Assembly (NCBI GenBank): GCA_902762615.1
Contig: CACWOX010000010.1
Coordinates: forward strand, 1-64,000
From: an uncultured Ruminococcus sp.
Lineage (GTDB): Bacteria > Bacillota > Clostridia > Oscillospirales > Acutalibacteraceae
Length of the DNA stretch: 64,000 nucleotides
Direction of reading: 5' to 3'
Shown here: positions 53,555 through 62,630 of the stretch, one piece after another
Numbering within the stretch: position 1 is the first letter of the stretch
Layout of the letters: the number at the start of each line of letters is the position of its first letter
Made by a program: the position numbers and the translations under genes
Notes under the pieces: generated by a model
Database searches by the model: none
Told to the model about the DNA's origin: nothing
What the model saw: the letters and a program-made list of their open reading frames with translations, nothing else

Positions 53555-53686
53555 TTTTATCATCGCCTTGTTTTGTTAATGATTGGGAATGTCTATATTT
53601 TATCACCAAACAGCGGATTTGACAAGGGGATTTATTCGCTTTATTATATTATCGTGCTAATTCATTAAAGTATCATAAAAAGGGAT

Positions 53687-53725
53687 AGCGCACAGACATT
53701 CCGTTGTGGAAATTGCCTGTGCGCT
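53687..53725 (-). terminator. Terminator after the glycerophosphotransferase genes
   Basis: On the minus strand AGCGCACAGGCAATTTCC pairs with GGAATGTCTGTGCGCT, that is 53687-53704 against 53708-53725 imperfectly, followed within a few bases by a T-run (AAAAAGGG at 53677-53684). Confidence 0.75.
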
Positions 53726-53747
53726 TTATCAAAAGGAGAAACGTAGT

Positions 53748-55373
53748 CTATTTACCATTGTGAAGAATGATATGATCTATCACCTTGTCACTCGCTAGCC
53801 CCTCGGTATTGTCGAAATTTTCCTCAATGAAACGGTACAGCCGTTCGGTCTCGAAATCGCCGTTTCGTATCGCTTCGAGCAATTCTTCCGTTGTGCGGCA
53901 GACCTTGCCGGGAGCGTGACGGTCAAGGGTGCGGTGCAGTCCCCGCATAAGCTCATATTCCTCCTTGTCAAAGGCAAAGAAGAGCATGGGCTTGCGGTGA
54001 AGCGAAAATTCGTAAATATTGGACGAATAATCGGTTATCAGAATATCGGTAACATAAAACAGCTCGTTGATATCGGGATAGCCTGAAAAATCAATGATTC
54101 TTCCGGCATATTTCGGGTCAATGTCAACAGGCGTAAGAATAAAGGGGTGCTGCTTGATGACAAAGAGATATTCATCTCCGCAAAAATCGTATATCTTATC
54201 CCAATCGAGCATTTCATAGGGATAATAGGACGTTCTCTGGCTCGGTCCGCGGAACGTAGGAGCAAAGAGAATGATTCTGCGTCCCTGCCAGTCGGGATTT
54301 TTGTCGTAGAAATCACGGCGGAACGCCGCCACACGCTTTGCGTCAAGGTAATTGTCCAGCCGCATGAGTCCGTAGGGCAGGCAGCGTTCGCGGTCTATGC
54401 CGAACACCTCGGCGTAAACCTCACGCAGGAATTCGCCGCCCACTATCGCGTAATCAATCTGACGGTAGCAGCAGCGCCATGGATTGGGCGTACCCTTCTT
54501 GCCAAAACGCGCATAGCCGACAGCCTTGAAGCCCACTCCGGCGTGCCATACCTGCACCAGCGTGGTTTTCGGGTGGAGCTTGACATTGTTAAAGAAGGTG
54601 GAGTAATCGTCCACAAATATATAATCCTGCCTTGCGGTAATAAAGGCGAGCTTCAGCCATGTACCGAGAATTTTCAGATCATTGTCATCCTCGAGTATCC
54701 TGACAAAGAAGTATGACATTTTCAGCCTGTTTTTGTCAAGCCCACGCTGCTTTATGCGTTCGTCAAGGGCTTTCAGATTGCCGTTGATGGGGCATCTCGA
54801 TTCCGACATGAGCAGCACGCGGGTTCCGTTCTTGGGGGTAATATGGGAAACTGTCTGGTATATGATGTTGATTACATTTTCCAAAAACCAGATAAGTCTT
54901 TTTATAAATCTCTTTTTCAGCTTGGGAGCCTCCACCTTGAATTTGCGCTTGCGGATATTGTCATTGCGCACCATGTAGGTAAAGGTCATCTCAAAGATAA
55001 GCTGTTCGCCGTCCCGGACAGGAACAAATGTAAATACACAGGCATAGCAGTTGCCCGCGTAACGGTAGACCTTGTCCATGTCCTTGAGGCAATATCCGAC
55101 CTCCATGCTGATGGGAAGGCTTGTCCATTCGCCGCCTTCGCTGCGGCATTTGAGATACCACAATCCGTTGGAGAGCATTTTGCCGCCGCCTACATTGGTG
55201 ATATTGATTGTCAGTTCACCTGTCTCGGGGTCAAAACAGTCCATCGGATAAATGTTTCGACAGTTCCTGTCACAAACAGCGAACCGCATGCCATCCGTAT
55301 TTCCGTCAAGCCTTGCCTTCAGATAAATATTGTCCCAGCGAAGCGATGTGATGATAATTCCGGAATTTTCCAT
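53748..55373 (-). CDS. CDP-glycerol glycerophosphotransferase-like enzyme, paralogue 1
   Basis: This 541-residue protein of the TagF/TagB/TarL family polymerises or transfers glycerol- or ribitol-phosphate from CDP-activated donors onto wall teichoic acid-like acceptors. The N-terminal 150 residues form an extra beta-rich domain. A basic amphipathic membrane-binding stretch (KLKKRFIKRLIWFLENVI, about 153-170) precedes the catalytic GT-B domain with VQVWHAGVGFKAVG near 282, LFAPTFRG near 380, KQHPF near 425 and ITDYSSNIYEF near 468. These His and Ser/Asp motifs match TagF. Next to it lies a second family member and a cytidylyltransferase. Confidence 0.85.
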   Translation of the reverse strand: MENSGIIITSLRWDNIYLKARLDGNTDGMRFAVCDRNCRNIYPMDCFDPETGELTINITNVGGGKMLSNGLWYLKCRSEGGEWTSLPISMEVGYCLKDMDKVYRYAGNCYACVFTFVPVRDGEQLIFEMTFTYMVRNDNIRKRKFKVEAPKLKKRFIKRLIWFLENVINIIYQTVSHITPKNGTRVLLMSESRCPINGNLKALDERIKQRGLDKNRLKMSYFFVRILEDDNDLKILGTWLKLAFITARQDYIFVDDYSTFFNNVKLHPKTTLVQVWHAGVGFKAVGYARFGKKGTPNPWRCCYRQIDYAIVGGEFLREVYAEVFGIDRERCLPYGLMRLDNYLDAKRVAAFRRDFYDKNPDWQGRRIILFAPTFRGPSQRTSYYPYEMLDWDKIYDFCGDEYLFVIKQHPFILTPVDIDPKYAGRIIDFSGYPDINELFYVTDILITDYSSNIYEFSLHRKPMLFFAFDKEEYELMRGLHRTLDRHAPGKVCRTTEELLEAIRNGDFETERLYRFIEENFDNTEGLASDKVIDHIILHNGK

Positions 55374-55383
55374 AACCGGTGCC

Positions 55384-56733
55384 TCATTCGGCTGACCTGC
55401 CGCTCAGCTCACATATAAAGTCCACTGTACGCTCGGCGGCATGTCCGTTCTCATAGCACTGCTTATCGTCGAGGAATGCCTTGACGGCTTTTGCGTAAGC
55501 TTCGCTGTCAAAATCCATGATGTTGCCCGAAAGCTCTTCATCTGTTTCCGCTATCGAAAAAGGCGTCTGGTCGAGCGGATAGAAGAAGCCTCTGGAATTG
55601 ATATACTGCTTGATATCACGGGCGTAAATGAACGCCGGAGCGCCCTTCAGCACGAAATCAAATATCCAGCTGGAATAATCGGTAATTCCCACATCGGCAG
55701 CCGCAATAAGCTCCTGCATGTCGATATAGTCGCTCGCGTCAATGATGGAGTCGCGGTTGGCAAACATATGCCTTAACGCGGCGTTGTGACGGTTGTGCAT
55801 GTGAGCCTTGACGATTACCTTCCACTCGCCGCCGAATTTCTTTTCAAGCGTTTCCTTGAGCTTGATACAGTCTATCTTGATAGCGCTCACGTCGGATTTA
55901 TTGTCGCGGAAGGTGGGCGCGTAGAGCACAGTCTTAACATGCGGCTCGATCTTGTAGAATTTATAGACTTTGTCGCGCAGCTCACTCATTTTCTCCTTGC
56001 TGAAGAGAATGTCGTTTCGGGGATGACCGAATTTGAGCTGCTCCACATGCGCCCAGAAGGACGTGTGAAACACTTCCTCTTCAAAAACGCTGTCGGTGAG
56101 GAAGTAGTCGATAAAATCAGCCGAATGCTCGGCGAGCTTAATCCAGCGCTTTTCACCGCCCAGACGCTTGATGCCGAGAGAGCCGTGCCATGTGTCTATG
56201 TAGATTTGCTCCGGCTTCTTCGGAATCTCCTTCCAGATGCAGTTGAGGGCATTGTCAACCCAGAATTTTGCCGTACCGAGTGCAAAATAGCTTGCCAGCG
56301 AACCTCTGAGCACCAGCTTGATGCCATCGGGTATGTTGTACTTTTCCTTATGATAAAAAGCGTCGCCGTTCACAAGAAAAATAAGCTCGTAGTCAAGACC
56401 TCGCCTGAGTATCTCATCGGCGATGTATTTGCAGTTGCACGTATAGCAGTTCTGAAATGTGCCAAAGACAATGCGGTTCGGAACTATCTTCATGTCTTGC
56501 ATCAGCTTGCGGCGCTTGCGGGCGCCGATAGCTTCATCACGGTCAATAAAGAACTGGTTGACCGGATCAAAGAATTCAACAATCTTATCGTGAATATTTT
56601 TCTTGATTTTGCGCATGAAGTTGCCTTCCGCCATAGCGGTAATCCAAATGGCTTTCCTGCCATTCTTGATCAAGGTGATTTGCTGGGTTTCTTCATCATA
56701 TGTTTCAGTAAACAACTCTTTATCCTTACTCAT
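55384..56733 (-). CDS. CDP-glycerol glycerophosphotransferase-like enzyme, paralogue 2
   Basis: This 449-residue TagF/TagB/TarL family member carries DTWHGSLGIKRLGG near 181, VLYAPTFRDN near 269, VKAHMHNRH near 308 and ITDYSSWIFDF near 349, the catalytic His and binding-site motifs of the family. It lacks the long N-terminal beta domain of its neighbour but starts with a short insertion. It lies ten bases upstream of paralogue 1, same strand, with the cytidylyltransferase gene before it, so the three form a probable operon for a poly(alditol-phosphate) surface polymer. Confidence 0.85.
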   Translation of the reverse strand: MSKDKELFTETYDEETQQITLIKNGRKAIWITAMAEGNFMRKIKKNIHDKIVEFFDPVNQFFIDRDEAIGARKRRKLMQDMKIVPNRIVFGTFQNCYTCNCKYIADEILRRGLDYELIFLVNGDAFYHKEKYNIPDGIKLVLRGSLASYFALGTAKFWVDNALNCIWKEIPKKPEQIYIDTWHGSLGIKRLGGEKRWIKLAEHSADFIDYFLTDSVFEEEVFHTSFWAHVEQLKFGHPRNDILFSKEKMSELRDKVYKFYKIEPHVKTVLYAPTFRDNKSDVSAIKIDCIKLKETLEKKFGGEWKVIVKAHMHNRHNAALRHMFANRDSIIDASDYIDMQELIAAADVGITDYSSWIFDFVLKGAPAFIYARDIKQYINSRGFFYPLDQTPFSIAETDEELSGNIMDFDSEAYAKAVKAFLDDKQCYENGHAAERTVDFICELSGRSAE

Positions 56734-56779
56734 CTTAAAACCTCATGTCTCCATTAAAATATAATCAATAAGCGACATT

Positions 56780-57541
56780 TTACTTTTTGAGTCTGCTGAC
56801 AACTTCCTTCTCACCAAAACCGAATATCTGCTCCACCTCATGATACTGCACAAGCCCGTGGAAAATGTAAAGATCTTCGGGAGTGGTAACCTTCACATTG
56901 CCCCTGTTGCCCTGAACCATGACCACATCGTGCCCCAGCTTCTTCATCAGCGTACAGGTGTCGATAATGCCCTTGTATTCGGGGTTGATCTCACGCATTT
57001 TTTCATGGGCAGCAATCACATCTTTGAGGTAGAAGCACTGGGGTGCCTGTGCTGTGAAAAATTTATCTCTTGACGGTACCTCTTCAATGGTCTTGCCGTC
57101 GGTGCTGATGACCGGCGTCTCAAAAAGAGGCGTGCAGGTTACTGCGGAGCCGTGCATCTTGACGCATTCTATATCCTCACCGATGACGGCAGAAGTAATA
57201 TGAGGACGCACTCCGTCGTGAATCAGCACTATATCATCGCCGTCGTTTTCCTCATAAGCCAGCTTCAAAGCCTTATAGATGGAATCCTGACCGGTAGTTC
57301 CTCCCGGAACAATGCCAGCAACCTTTCTGATGAGATTTTTTTCAATCAGTTTTTTCAGATGTCTGATATACTCTTCCTTGCAGGCGATGTAGATTTTGTC
57401 AATCATATCATGCTCCTCAAAAATATCGAGGGTATGAATGATGATCGGCTTTCCAGCGACCTCAAGGAACTGCTTTGGCAAACCGGAACCCATGCGTGCT
57501 CCGCTTCCACCGGCAAAAATAATTGCAATATTCTTGCTCAT
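56780..57541 (-). CDS. IspD/TarI-type cytidylyltransferase
   Basis: This 253-residue nucleotidyltransferase couples CTP to an alditol phosphate. It has the family P-loop AIIFAGGSGARMGSGLPKQF near residue 6-25, KPIIIHTLDIFE, LIHDGVRPHI near 104-113, and APQCFYLKDV near 164. IspD (methylerythritol phosphate) and TarI (ribitol-5-phosphate) share these motifs. The operon with two TagF-like transferases favours a TarI-like role producing a CDP-alditol donor, but no TarJ reductase is adjacent, so IspD cannot be excluded. Confidence 0.8.
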   Translation of the reverse strand: MSKNIAIIFAGGSGARMGSGLPKQFLEVAGKPIIIHTLDIFEEHDMIDKIYIACKEEYIRHLKKLIEKNLIRKVAGIVPGGTTGQDSIYKALKLAYEENDGDDIVLIHDGVRPHITSAVIGEDIECVKMHGSAVTCTPLFETPVISTDGKTIEEVPSRDKFFTAQAPQCFYLKDVIAAHEKMREINPEYKGIIDTCTLMKKLGHDVVMVQGNRGNVKVTTPEDLYIFHGLVQYHEVEQIFGFGEKEVVSRLKK

Positions 57542-57735
57542 TTTAACATTTCCCTTCTCACATGACGGTTTTTCTTACACAATCAAAAAATTTCGTCTAA
57601 TCACAATCACATAAAACAGACTACGGTGATACACTTCCATATCTTAATATATTAAACCATACAAGCGCCTGTTTGTCAAACAAAAGTTTATAATTTCTAT
57701 TTGAATATTCTTTCATTTTTTCAAAAAAATAGAGA

Positions 57736-57764
57736 TTGACAGTACCGGATTCATCCTGTATAAT
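57736..57764 (+). promoter_or_regulatory. Promoter of the epimerase gene
   Basis: TTGACA (57736-57741) and TATAAT (57759-57764) are 17 bases apart, 57 bases before the start codon, which has a TGGAGGA ribosome binding site. Confidence 0.85.
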
Positions 57765-57820
57765 AGCTTTATCGCATTAGCATGATAATGTAATAAAATC
57801 AATATTGGAGGAATTATCGG

Positions 57821-58792
57821 ATGAAAGACGTACTTATCATGGGCGGAAGCTATTTCATCGGTCGCGCCATAGCCGAAAGGCTGTCCCGAAGTATGAATGT
57901 GACTCTGCTCAACCGCGGCAGCCGCTGCGCGCCGGACGGCGTCAGACAGATCACCTGCGACCGCAGCGATTGTCAGAAGCTCACCCAAGCGCTGACAGGG
58001 AAAACATTTGACTGCATTGTGGATGTGTGCGGTCTGCATCAGGATCACGCTCAAACGCTCTGCCACGCGCTGAATAATCCGAAATCGCTGAAAAGCCTTA
58101 TCTTCATCAGTTCCAGCGCCGTATACGACGTGGAGCATCTCGACACTCCATTCAAAGAGAGCGACAGGCTCGCCCGCAACCGCTTCTGGAATGAATACGG
58201 CACCGACAAGATTGCCGCGGAGCAGGCATACCTCCGCTTTTTCACAAATAATGCGCCGGAGGTAAGGACAGTATTCCTCAGACCGCCCTATGTTTACGGT
58301 GAGAATAATTACGCACGCCGCGAGAGCTTTGTCTTTGACCACATCACAGGCGGACGACCCGTGATCATCCCCAAGTCCAACCCGAAGCTGCAATTCATCT
58401 ATGCCCCTGATTTAGCGGAAATAATAGCCGCTCTTATCGAAAAGTCAGACCAACTGCCCATCCATTCTGTGTTCAATGCAGGCAACAGCGCTCCTGTCAC
58501 CTGCCGCGAATGGGTAGAGGCATGCGGCAGGGCAGCCGGAATGGCGCCTGATATAATCGAATACGATTATGCTGCCGCCGGACGAAATGTGAGGGACTTC
58601 TTCCCCTTTTTTGACTATGACAATATTCTCGATGTCTCAAAAATCAAGGAAATCTGCCCAAACGAAACGCCCTTTGACGCCGGATTGCGCAACGCCTTCC
58701 AATGGTTCACCCAAAACCGACAAAGCATTACCTTCTATCCTCACATTGCCGCAAACGAAGCCGAGATTCTGGCTTCCCTTCCGCAGGCATAA
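57821..58792 (+). CDS. NAD-dependent epimerase/dehydratase (extended SDR)
   Basis: This 323-residue extended short-chain dehydrogenase has the dinucleotide-binding MGGSYFIGRAIAERL near 7-21, the acidic/basic strand VTLLNRGS near 27, catalytic Ser in FISSSAVYD near 96, and the YxxxK dyad in EYGTDKIAAE near 126. Members epimerise or dehydrate nucleotide sugars; the NRG motif resembles the isoflavone reductase/UDP-galactose epimerase-like bacterial group. The substrate cannot be told. It is a single gene with promoter and terminator, divergent from the cytidylyltransferase. Confidence 0.85.
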   Translation: MKDVLIMGGSYFIGRAIAERLSRSMNVTLLNRGSRCAPDGVRQITCDRSDCQKLTQALTGKTFDCIVDVCGLHQDHAQTLCHALNNPKSLKSLIFISSSAVYDVEHLDTPFKESDRLARNRFWNEYGTDKIAAEQAYLRFFTNNAPEVRTVFLRPPYVYGENNYARRESFVFDHITGGRPVIIPKSNPKLQFIYAPDLAEIIAALIEKSDQLPIHSVFNAGNSAPVTCREWVEACGRAAGMAPDIIEYDYAAAGRNVRDFFPFFDYDNILDVSKIKEICPNETPFDAGLRNAFQWFTQNRQSITFYPHIAANEAEILASLPQA

Positions 58793-58799
58793 TTATAAA

Positions 58800-58846
58800 A
58801 CGGAGCATATGTTCGGATTGAATCCCAACACATGCTCCGTCTTTTA
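58800..58846. terminator. Bidirectional terminator
   Basis: ACGGAGCATATGTT (58800-58813) pairs with AACACATGCTCCGT (58827-58840), followed by CTTTTATTTT; the left flank is A-rich. It lies between convergent genes. Confidence 0.85.
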
Positions 58847-58874
58847 TTTTATCCTTTTAAATATCTCGGATTAA

Positions 58875-59636
58875 TTACTGATATTCCACCACATTGACCC
58901 ATCTGAGCAGGAATTCTCTCTCCTCAGGTTTGCCCTTGACCGACTGCGATGCGGCGACGATCGGGAGCCACTGCTGCACGTACTGTCTGGCGGTGTCGCT
59001 CTTTTTGCAGAAGAGCCTGAGGTATTTTTCCGCAAGCTCGGTCTTGCCCTCCAGTGAGAAGAGCAGGTATGTTCTTGCAGCGTCGGCAGCGCCGTTGCCC
59101 TGAGTGACATGCGACCAGTCGAGCACATAGGCTTCTCCTTCGGGCGTGATGATAATATTGCTGGGGTTGAAATCGCCGTGGCAAACCTTGACATGCTTCT
59201 TCATGCCGGCAAGACGGGTGTCAAGCTCGTAGCGTGTGGTTGCGTCAAGACCTGTCTCGGAAATTTTTCTCTCCATCTTGTCCTTGAGCTTGTTGAGCAG
59301 TCTCGCTCTCTTGCTCTGTACCTCCAACTGGAGATTCACAAACAGATCGAGATATTCGTCCAGCTTGTCGGGATTGCGCTCCATCAGCTCGGCGAGAGTG
59401 GTGCCCTCGATGTAATCATAGACGATAGCCCACTTGCCGTCAATCATTGTGACCTGCTGCACCTTGGCGATTTTCAGACCGGTTTCCTCGACTCTGGCGG
59501 TATTCAGTGCTTCATTGAGTATATCTGCCTTGGAGAAATCCTCGTTGAATACCTTCACGGTATAATTTCCGCATCTGTAAATGACCTTATTGGGTCTTTC
59601 GGCGAGAATTTCCATTTTGCTTGTATCGAATTCCAT
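58875..59636 (-). CDS. Aminoglycoside phosphotransferase-fold kinase
   Basis: This 253-residue small-molecule kinase of the APH/choline kinase fold has an N-terminal lobe with VKVFNEDFSKADIL (ATP lysine near 28), a hinge VYDYIEGTTLAELM near 73, the catalytic loop CHGDFNPSNIII near 156-167 with Asp and Asn, and the metal Asp in YVLDWSHV near 174. The CHGDFNPSN form is typical of APH-like kinases, but an antibiotic substrate should not be assumed; many clostridial homologues are metabolic. It follows adhE after the heptamer element D. Confidence 0.85.
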   Translation of the reverse strand: MEFDTSKMEILAERPNKVIYRCGNYTVKVFNEDFSKADILNEALNTARVEETGLKIAKVQQVTMIDGKWAIVYDYIEGTTLAELMERNPDKLDEYLDLFVNLQLEVQSKRARLLNKLKDKMERKISETGLDATTRYELDTRLAGMKKHVKVCHGDFNPSNIIITPEGEAYVLDWSHVTQGNGAADAARTYLLFSLEGKTELAEKYLRLFCKKSDTARQYVQQWLPIVAASQSVKGKPEEREFLLRWVNVVEYQ

Positions 59637-59676
59637 AATTTATTATCCTCCCTCTGCAGGATCAATTATATATATT

Positions 59677-59732
59677 CCAGCGCGAAGCGCTCCGAAACTA
59701 TTATCTGTTATTTATTCTCTCTTATCTATTCT
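59677..59732 (-). repeat. Heptamer array plus hairpin element D
   Basis: Minus-strand 7-bp units beginning exactly after the adhE stop codon (59735-59733): AGAATAG, ATAAGAG, AGAATAA, ATAACAG, ATAATAG, TTTCGGA. Then GCGCTTC and GCGCTGG form the hairpin AGCGC-TTC-GCGCT (59679-59691). The kinase ribosome binding site GGGAGGA follows about 20 bases later. Same hairpin core and register as elements A and C. Confidence 0.8.
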
Positions 59733-62330
59733 TTAGTTTCCGTAGTATGCCTTGAGATAAATATCCTTGAGTTCGCTGATAAGCGGGTATCTCGGATTGG
59801 CGCCGGTGCACTGATCGTCGAAAGCATTCTCGCTCATTTCGTCGAGAGTGGCAAGGAAGTCCTCTTCGGATACGCCGTAATCGGCAATGGTCTTCTTAAT
59901 ACCGATCTTCTCTTTGAGCTCTTCGAGCTTGGCGATAAGACCTTCCAGTTTCTCGTTGTCGTCCGCGCCGGGAATTCCGAGGTATTCGGCTATCTCAGCG
60001 TATCTTCTGAGAGCCTTCGGGTGATCGTACTGCGAGAAGGTACCCATCTTGGCGGGAACCTCGGCGGCATTGTAGCGCATGACGTGTGTCAGCACAAGGG
60101 CGTTGGCAATGCCGTGGGCAATGTGATGATAGGCGCCCAGCTTGTGAGCGAGCGAGTGATTGATGCCGAGGAACGCGTTGGCAAATGCCATACCTGCGAG
60201 AGTGGCTGCGTTCGCCATCTTTTCTCTTGCGAAAGGCTGATTGTTGCCGTCGTCATAGCAGGTCGGCAGGTAATCGAATATGGTCTTGATTGCCTGAAGC
60301 GCAAGTCCGTCGGTGTAATCGGTCGCCATGATGGAAACATATGCTTCAAGGGCGTGGCTCATTGCGTCAATACCCGAAGCGGATGTCAGACCCTTGGGCG
60401 CGGTCATCTGCATATCCGCATCGACAATCGCCATATTGGGAAGCAGCTGATAGTCGGCGAGGGGATACTTGATGCCTTCGTCGTCGGTGATAACCGCGAA
60501 GGGAGTTACCTCGGAGCCTGTGCCTGCGGAGGTCGGAACCGCTATGAAGTATGCCTTTTCGCCCATCTTGGGGAAGGTATAGACTCTCTTGCGGATATCC
60601 ATAAAGCGCATGGCCATATCCATGAAGTTTGCCTCGGGATGCTCATAGAGAACCCACATGATCTTGCCGGCGTCCATAGCCGAGCCGCCGCCGACAGCGA
60701 TAATGCAATCGGGTTCAAAGGCGCGCATCTGCTTGACGCCTTCCTGAGCGCAGGCGAGGGTAGGATCGGGAGCAACGTCAAAGAAGGTGGCGTGCGTAAT
60801 GCCCATTTCGTCAAGCTTGTCGGTAATGCACTTGGTGTAGCCGTTCTTGTAAAGGAACTGGTCGGTGACAATAAAGACCTTCTTTTTGCCCATGACGTTT
60901 TTGAGCTCGTCAAGAGCGACGGGCAGACAGCCCTTCTTGATATAGACCTTTTCAGGCGCTCTGAACCACAGCATGTTCTCTCTCCTCTCGGCTACCGTTT
61001 TGATATTTAAAAGGTGCTTGACGCCAACGTTTTCGGAAACGGAGTTGCCGCCCCATGAACCGCAGCCCAGCGTGAGCGAAGGAGCGAGCTTGAAGTTGTA
61101 AATATCGCCGATGCCGCCGTGCGAAGAGGGTGTGTTGACCAGTATGCGGCAGGTCTTCATTCTGGCGCTGAACTCAGCGATTTTGTTTTTCTCGGTAAGC
61201 GCGTTGCAGTAGAGAGAAGACGTATGTCCGTAACCGCCGTCCGCAACAAGCTGCTCCGCCTTTGCCACAGCGTCCCCAAAGTCCTCCGACTTGTACATGG
61301 CAAGTACAGGCGAGAGCTTCTCGTGTGCAAATTCCTCGGAAATATCGACGCTTTCGACCTCGCCGATGAGCACCTTCGTTGCCTCGGGGACCTCAACGCC
61401 TGCGAGAGCCGCAATGGTAACCGGCTTCTGACCGACGATCTTGGCATTGAGAGCGCCGTTGATGATCATGGTCTTGCGCACCTTGTCCTTCTCGTCGTCC
61501 TTGAGGAAGTAGCAGCCTCTGGCGGCAAATTCGACGCGCACCGCGTCGTATATTTCTTTGTCAACGATGACAGACTGCTCGGAAGCGCAGATCATGCCGT
61601 TGTCAAATGTCTTGGAATGGATGATGGAATTGACGGCAAGCAGAATATCCGCCGACTTGTCGATAATGGCAGGTGTGTTGCCGGCGCCGACGCCGAGAGC
61701 CGGCTTGCCGGAGCTGTAAGCCGCCTTGACCATGCCGGGACCGCCTGTGGCAAGTATGATGTCGGATTCCTTCATGACGAGGTTGGTCATTTCAAGGGAA
61801 GGAACGTCTATCCAGCCGATGATTCCCTCGGGAGCGCCCGCTTTGACTGCCGCTTCCAGAACGATCTTAGCCGCGGCAATGGTGCTCTTCTTTGCTCTGG
61901 GGTGAGGGCTGATGATAATGCCGTTTCTGGTCTTGAGGCAGATCAGCGTCTTGAATATGGCGGTGGATGTGGGGTTGGTGGTGGGAATAACCGCAGCGAC
62001 AACACCGATAGGCTCGGCGATTCTGGTAGTGCCGAATGCCTTGTCTTCCTCTATAACGCCGCAGGTCTTGGTATCCTTGTATGCGTTGTAGATGTACTCA
62101 GCCGCATAATTGTTCTTGATAACCTTGTCCTCGACCACGCCCATGCCTGTCTCTTCAACAGCCATTTTGGCGAGCGGAAGCCTTGCCATGTTGGCAGCCG
62201 TCGCCGCCGCTAAAAAGATCTTGTCCACCTGCTCCTGTGTGTAGGTGGCAAAAATTCTCTGAGCCGCTTTGACCTCTGCGAGCTTTTCCTCCAGCGCTTC
62301 CACGCTGTCTACTATACGGTAGTCTGCCAT
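59733..62330 (-). CDS. adhE: Bifunctional acetaldehyde-CoA/alcohol dehydrogenase
   Basis: AdhE reduces acetyl-CoA to ethanol via acetaldehyde, regenerating NAD+ in fermentation. The 865-residue fusion has an N-terminal aldehyde dehydrogenase (about 1-420) with catalytic Cys in FDNGMICASEQSV near 247, and a C-terminal iron-type alcohol dehydrogenase (about 450-865) with GGGSAMDAGKIMW near 540 and iron ligands in NHSLAHKLGAYHHIAHG near 730. It assembles into filaments (spirosomes) in other species. The ATG at 62330 follows TTGGAG; a longer frame overlaps the promoter. A Rex box overlaps the -10. Confidence 0.97.
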   Translation of the reverse strand: MADYRIVDSVEALEEKLAEVKAAQRIFATYTQEQVDKIFLAAATAANMARLPLAKMAVEETGMGVVEDKVIKNNYAAEYIYNAYKDTKTCGVIEEDKAFGTTRIAEPIGVVAAVIPTTNPTSTAIFKTLICLKTRNGIIISPHPRAKKSTIAAAKIVLEAAVKAGAPEGIIGWIDVPSLEMTNLVMKESDIILATGGPGMVKAAYSSGKPALGVGAGNTPAIIDKSADILLAVNSIIHSKTFDNGMICASEQSVIVDKEIYDAVRVEFAARGCYFLKDDEKDKVRKTMIINGALNAKIVGQKPVTIAALAGVEVPEATKVLIGEVESVDISEEFAHEKLSPVLAMYKSEDFGDAVAKAEQLVADGGYGHTSSLYCNALTEKNKIAEFSARMKTCRILVNTPSSHGGIGDIYNFKLAPSLTLGCGSWGGNSVSENVGVKHLLNIKTVAERRENMLWFRAPEKVYIKKGCLPVALDELKNVMGKKKVFIVTDQFLYKNGYTKCITDKLDEMGITHATFFDVAPDPTLACAQEGVKQMRAFEPDCIIAVGGGSAMDAGKIMWVLYEHPEANFMDMAMRFMDIRKRVYTFPKMGEKAYFIAVPTSAGTGSEVTPFAVITDDEGIKYPLADYQLLPNMAIVDADMQMTAPKGLTSASGIDAMSHALEAYVSIMATDYTDGLALQAIKTIFDYLPTCYDDGNNQPFAREKMANAATLAGMAFANAFLGINHSLAHKLGAYHHIAHGIANALVLTHVMRYNAAEVPAKMGTFSQYDHPKALRRYAEIAEYLGIPGADDNEKLEGLIAKLEELKEKIGIKKTIADYGVSEEDFLATLDEMSENAFDDQCTGANPRYPLISELKDIYLKAYYGN

Positions 62331-62415
62331 AGTGAATTTCTCCAATCTTTCTTTGGTAATATGTAATATTCCCCTGCCGCATGTCCGTGAGCGTACAAAA
62401 GAAATAATCACTTCT

Positions 62416-62452
62416 TTGTTAATATTTTAACAAACTTTTCATGCGTTGTCAA
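62416..62452 (-). promoter_or_regulatory. adhE promoter with perfect Rex operator
   Basis: Minus strand TTGACA (62447-62452) and TAAAAT (62424-62429) are 17 bases apart. Overlapping the -10, 62416-62433 reads TTGTTAAAATATTAACAA on the minus strand, a perfect match to the Rex consensus TTGTTAA-N4-TTAACAA. Rex is the NADH/NAD+-sensing repressor known to control adhE in Clostridia. Binding here would block the polymerase until NADH rises. The rex gene is not in this window. Confidence 0.92.
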
Positions 62453-62630
62453 ATACTATTTTTGATCAGCGCTATTATGCATATTATAACCAATAATTAT
62501 GCTAAATTCAATGATTTTTTGAAAACAATATTGGATTTTATATTGAATTTTATTAAAATACTTATAATAGACACAATTTAGACAAAAATACGGGGTATAA
62601 TGTAAATAAGTGAAAGGTGGTGTTCCTGTT

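Noticed and set aside
59109..61010. Open frame of about 630 codons on the plus strand
   Set aside because: It is antisense to adhE and the kinase gene, both with full catalytic motifs; the opposite frame is a shadow.
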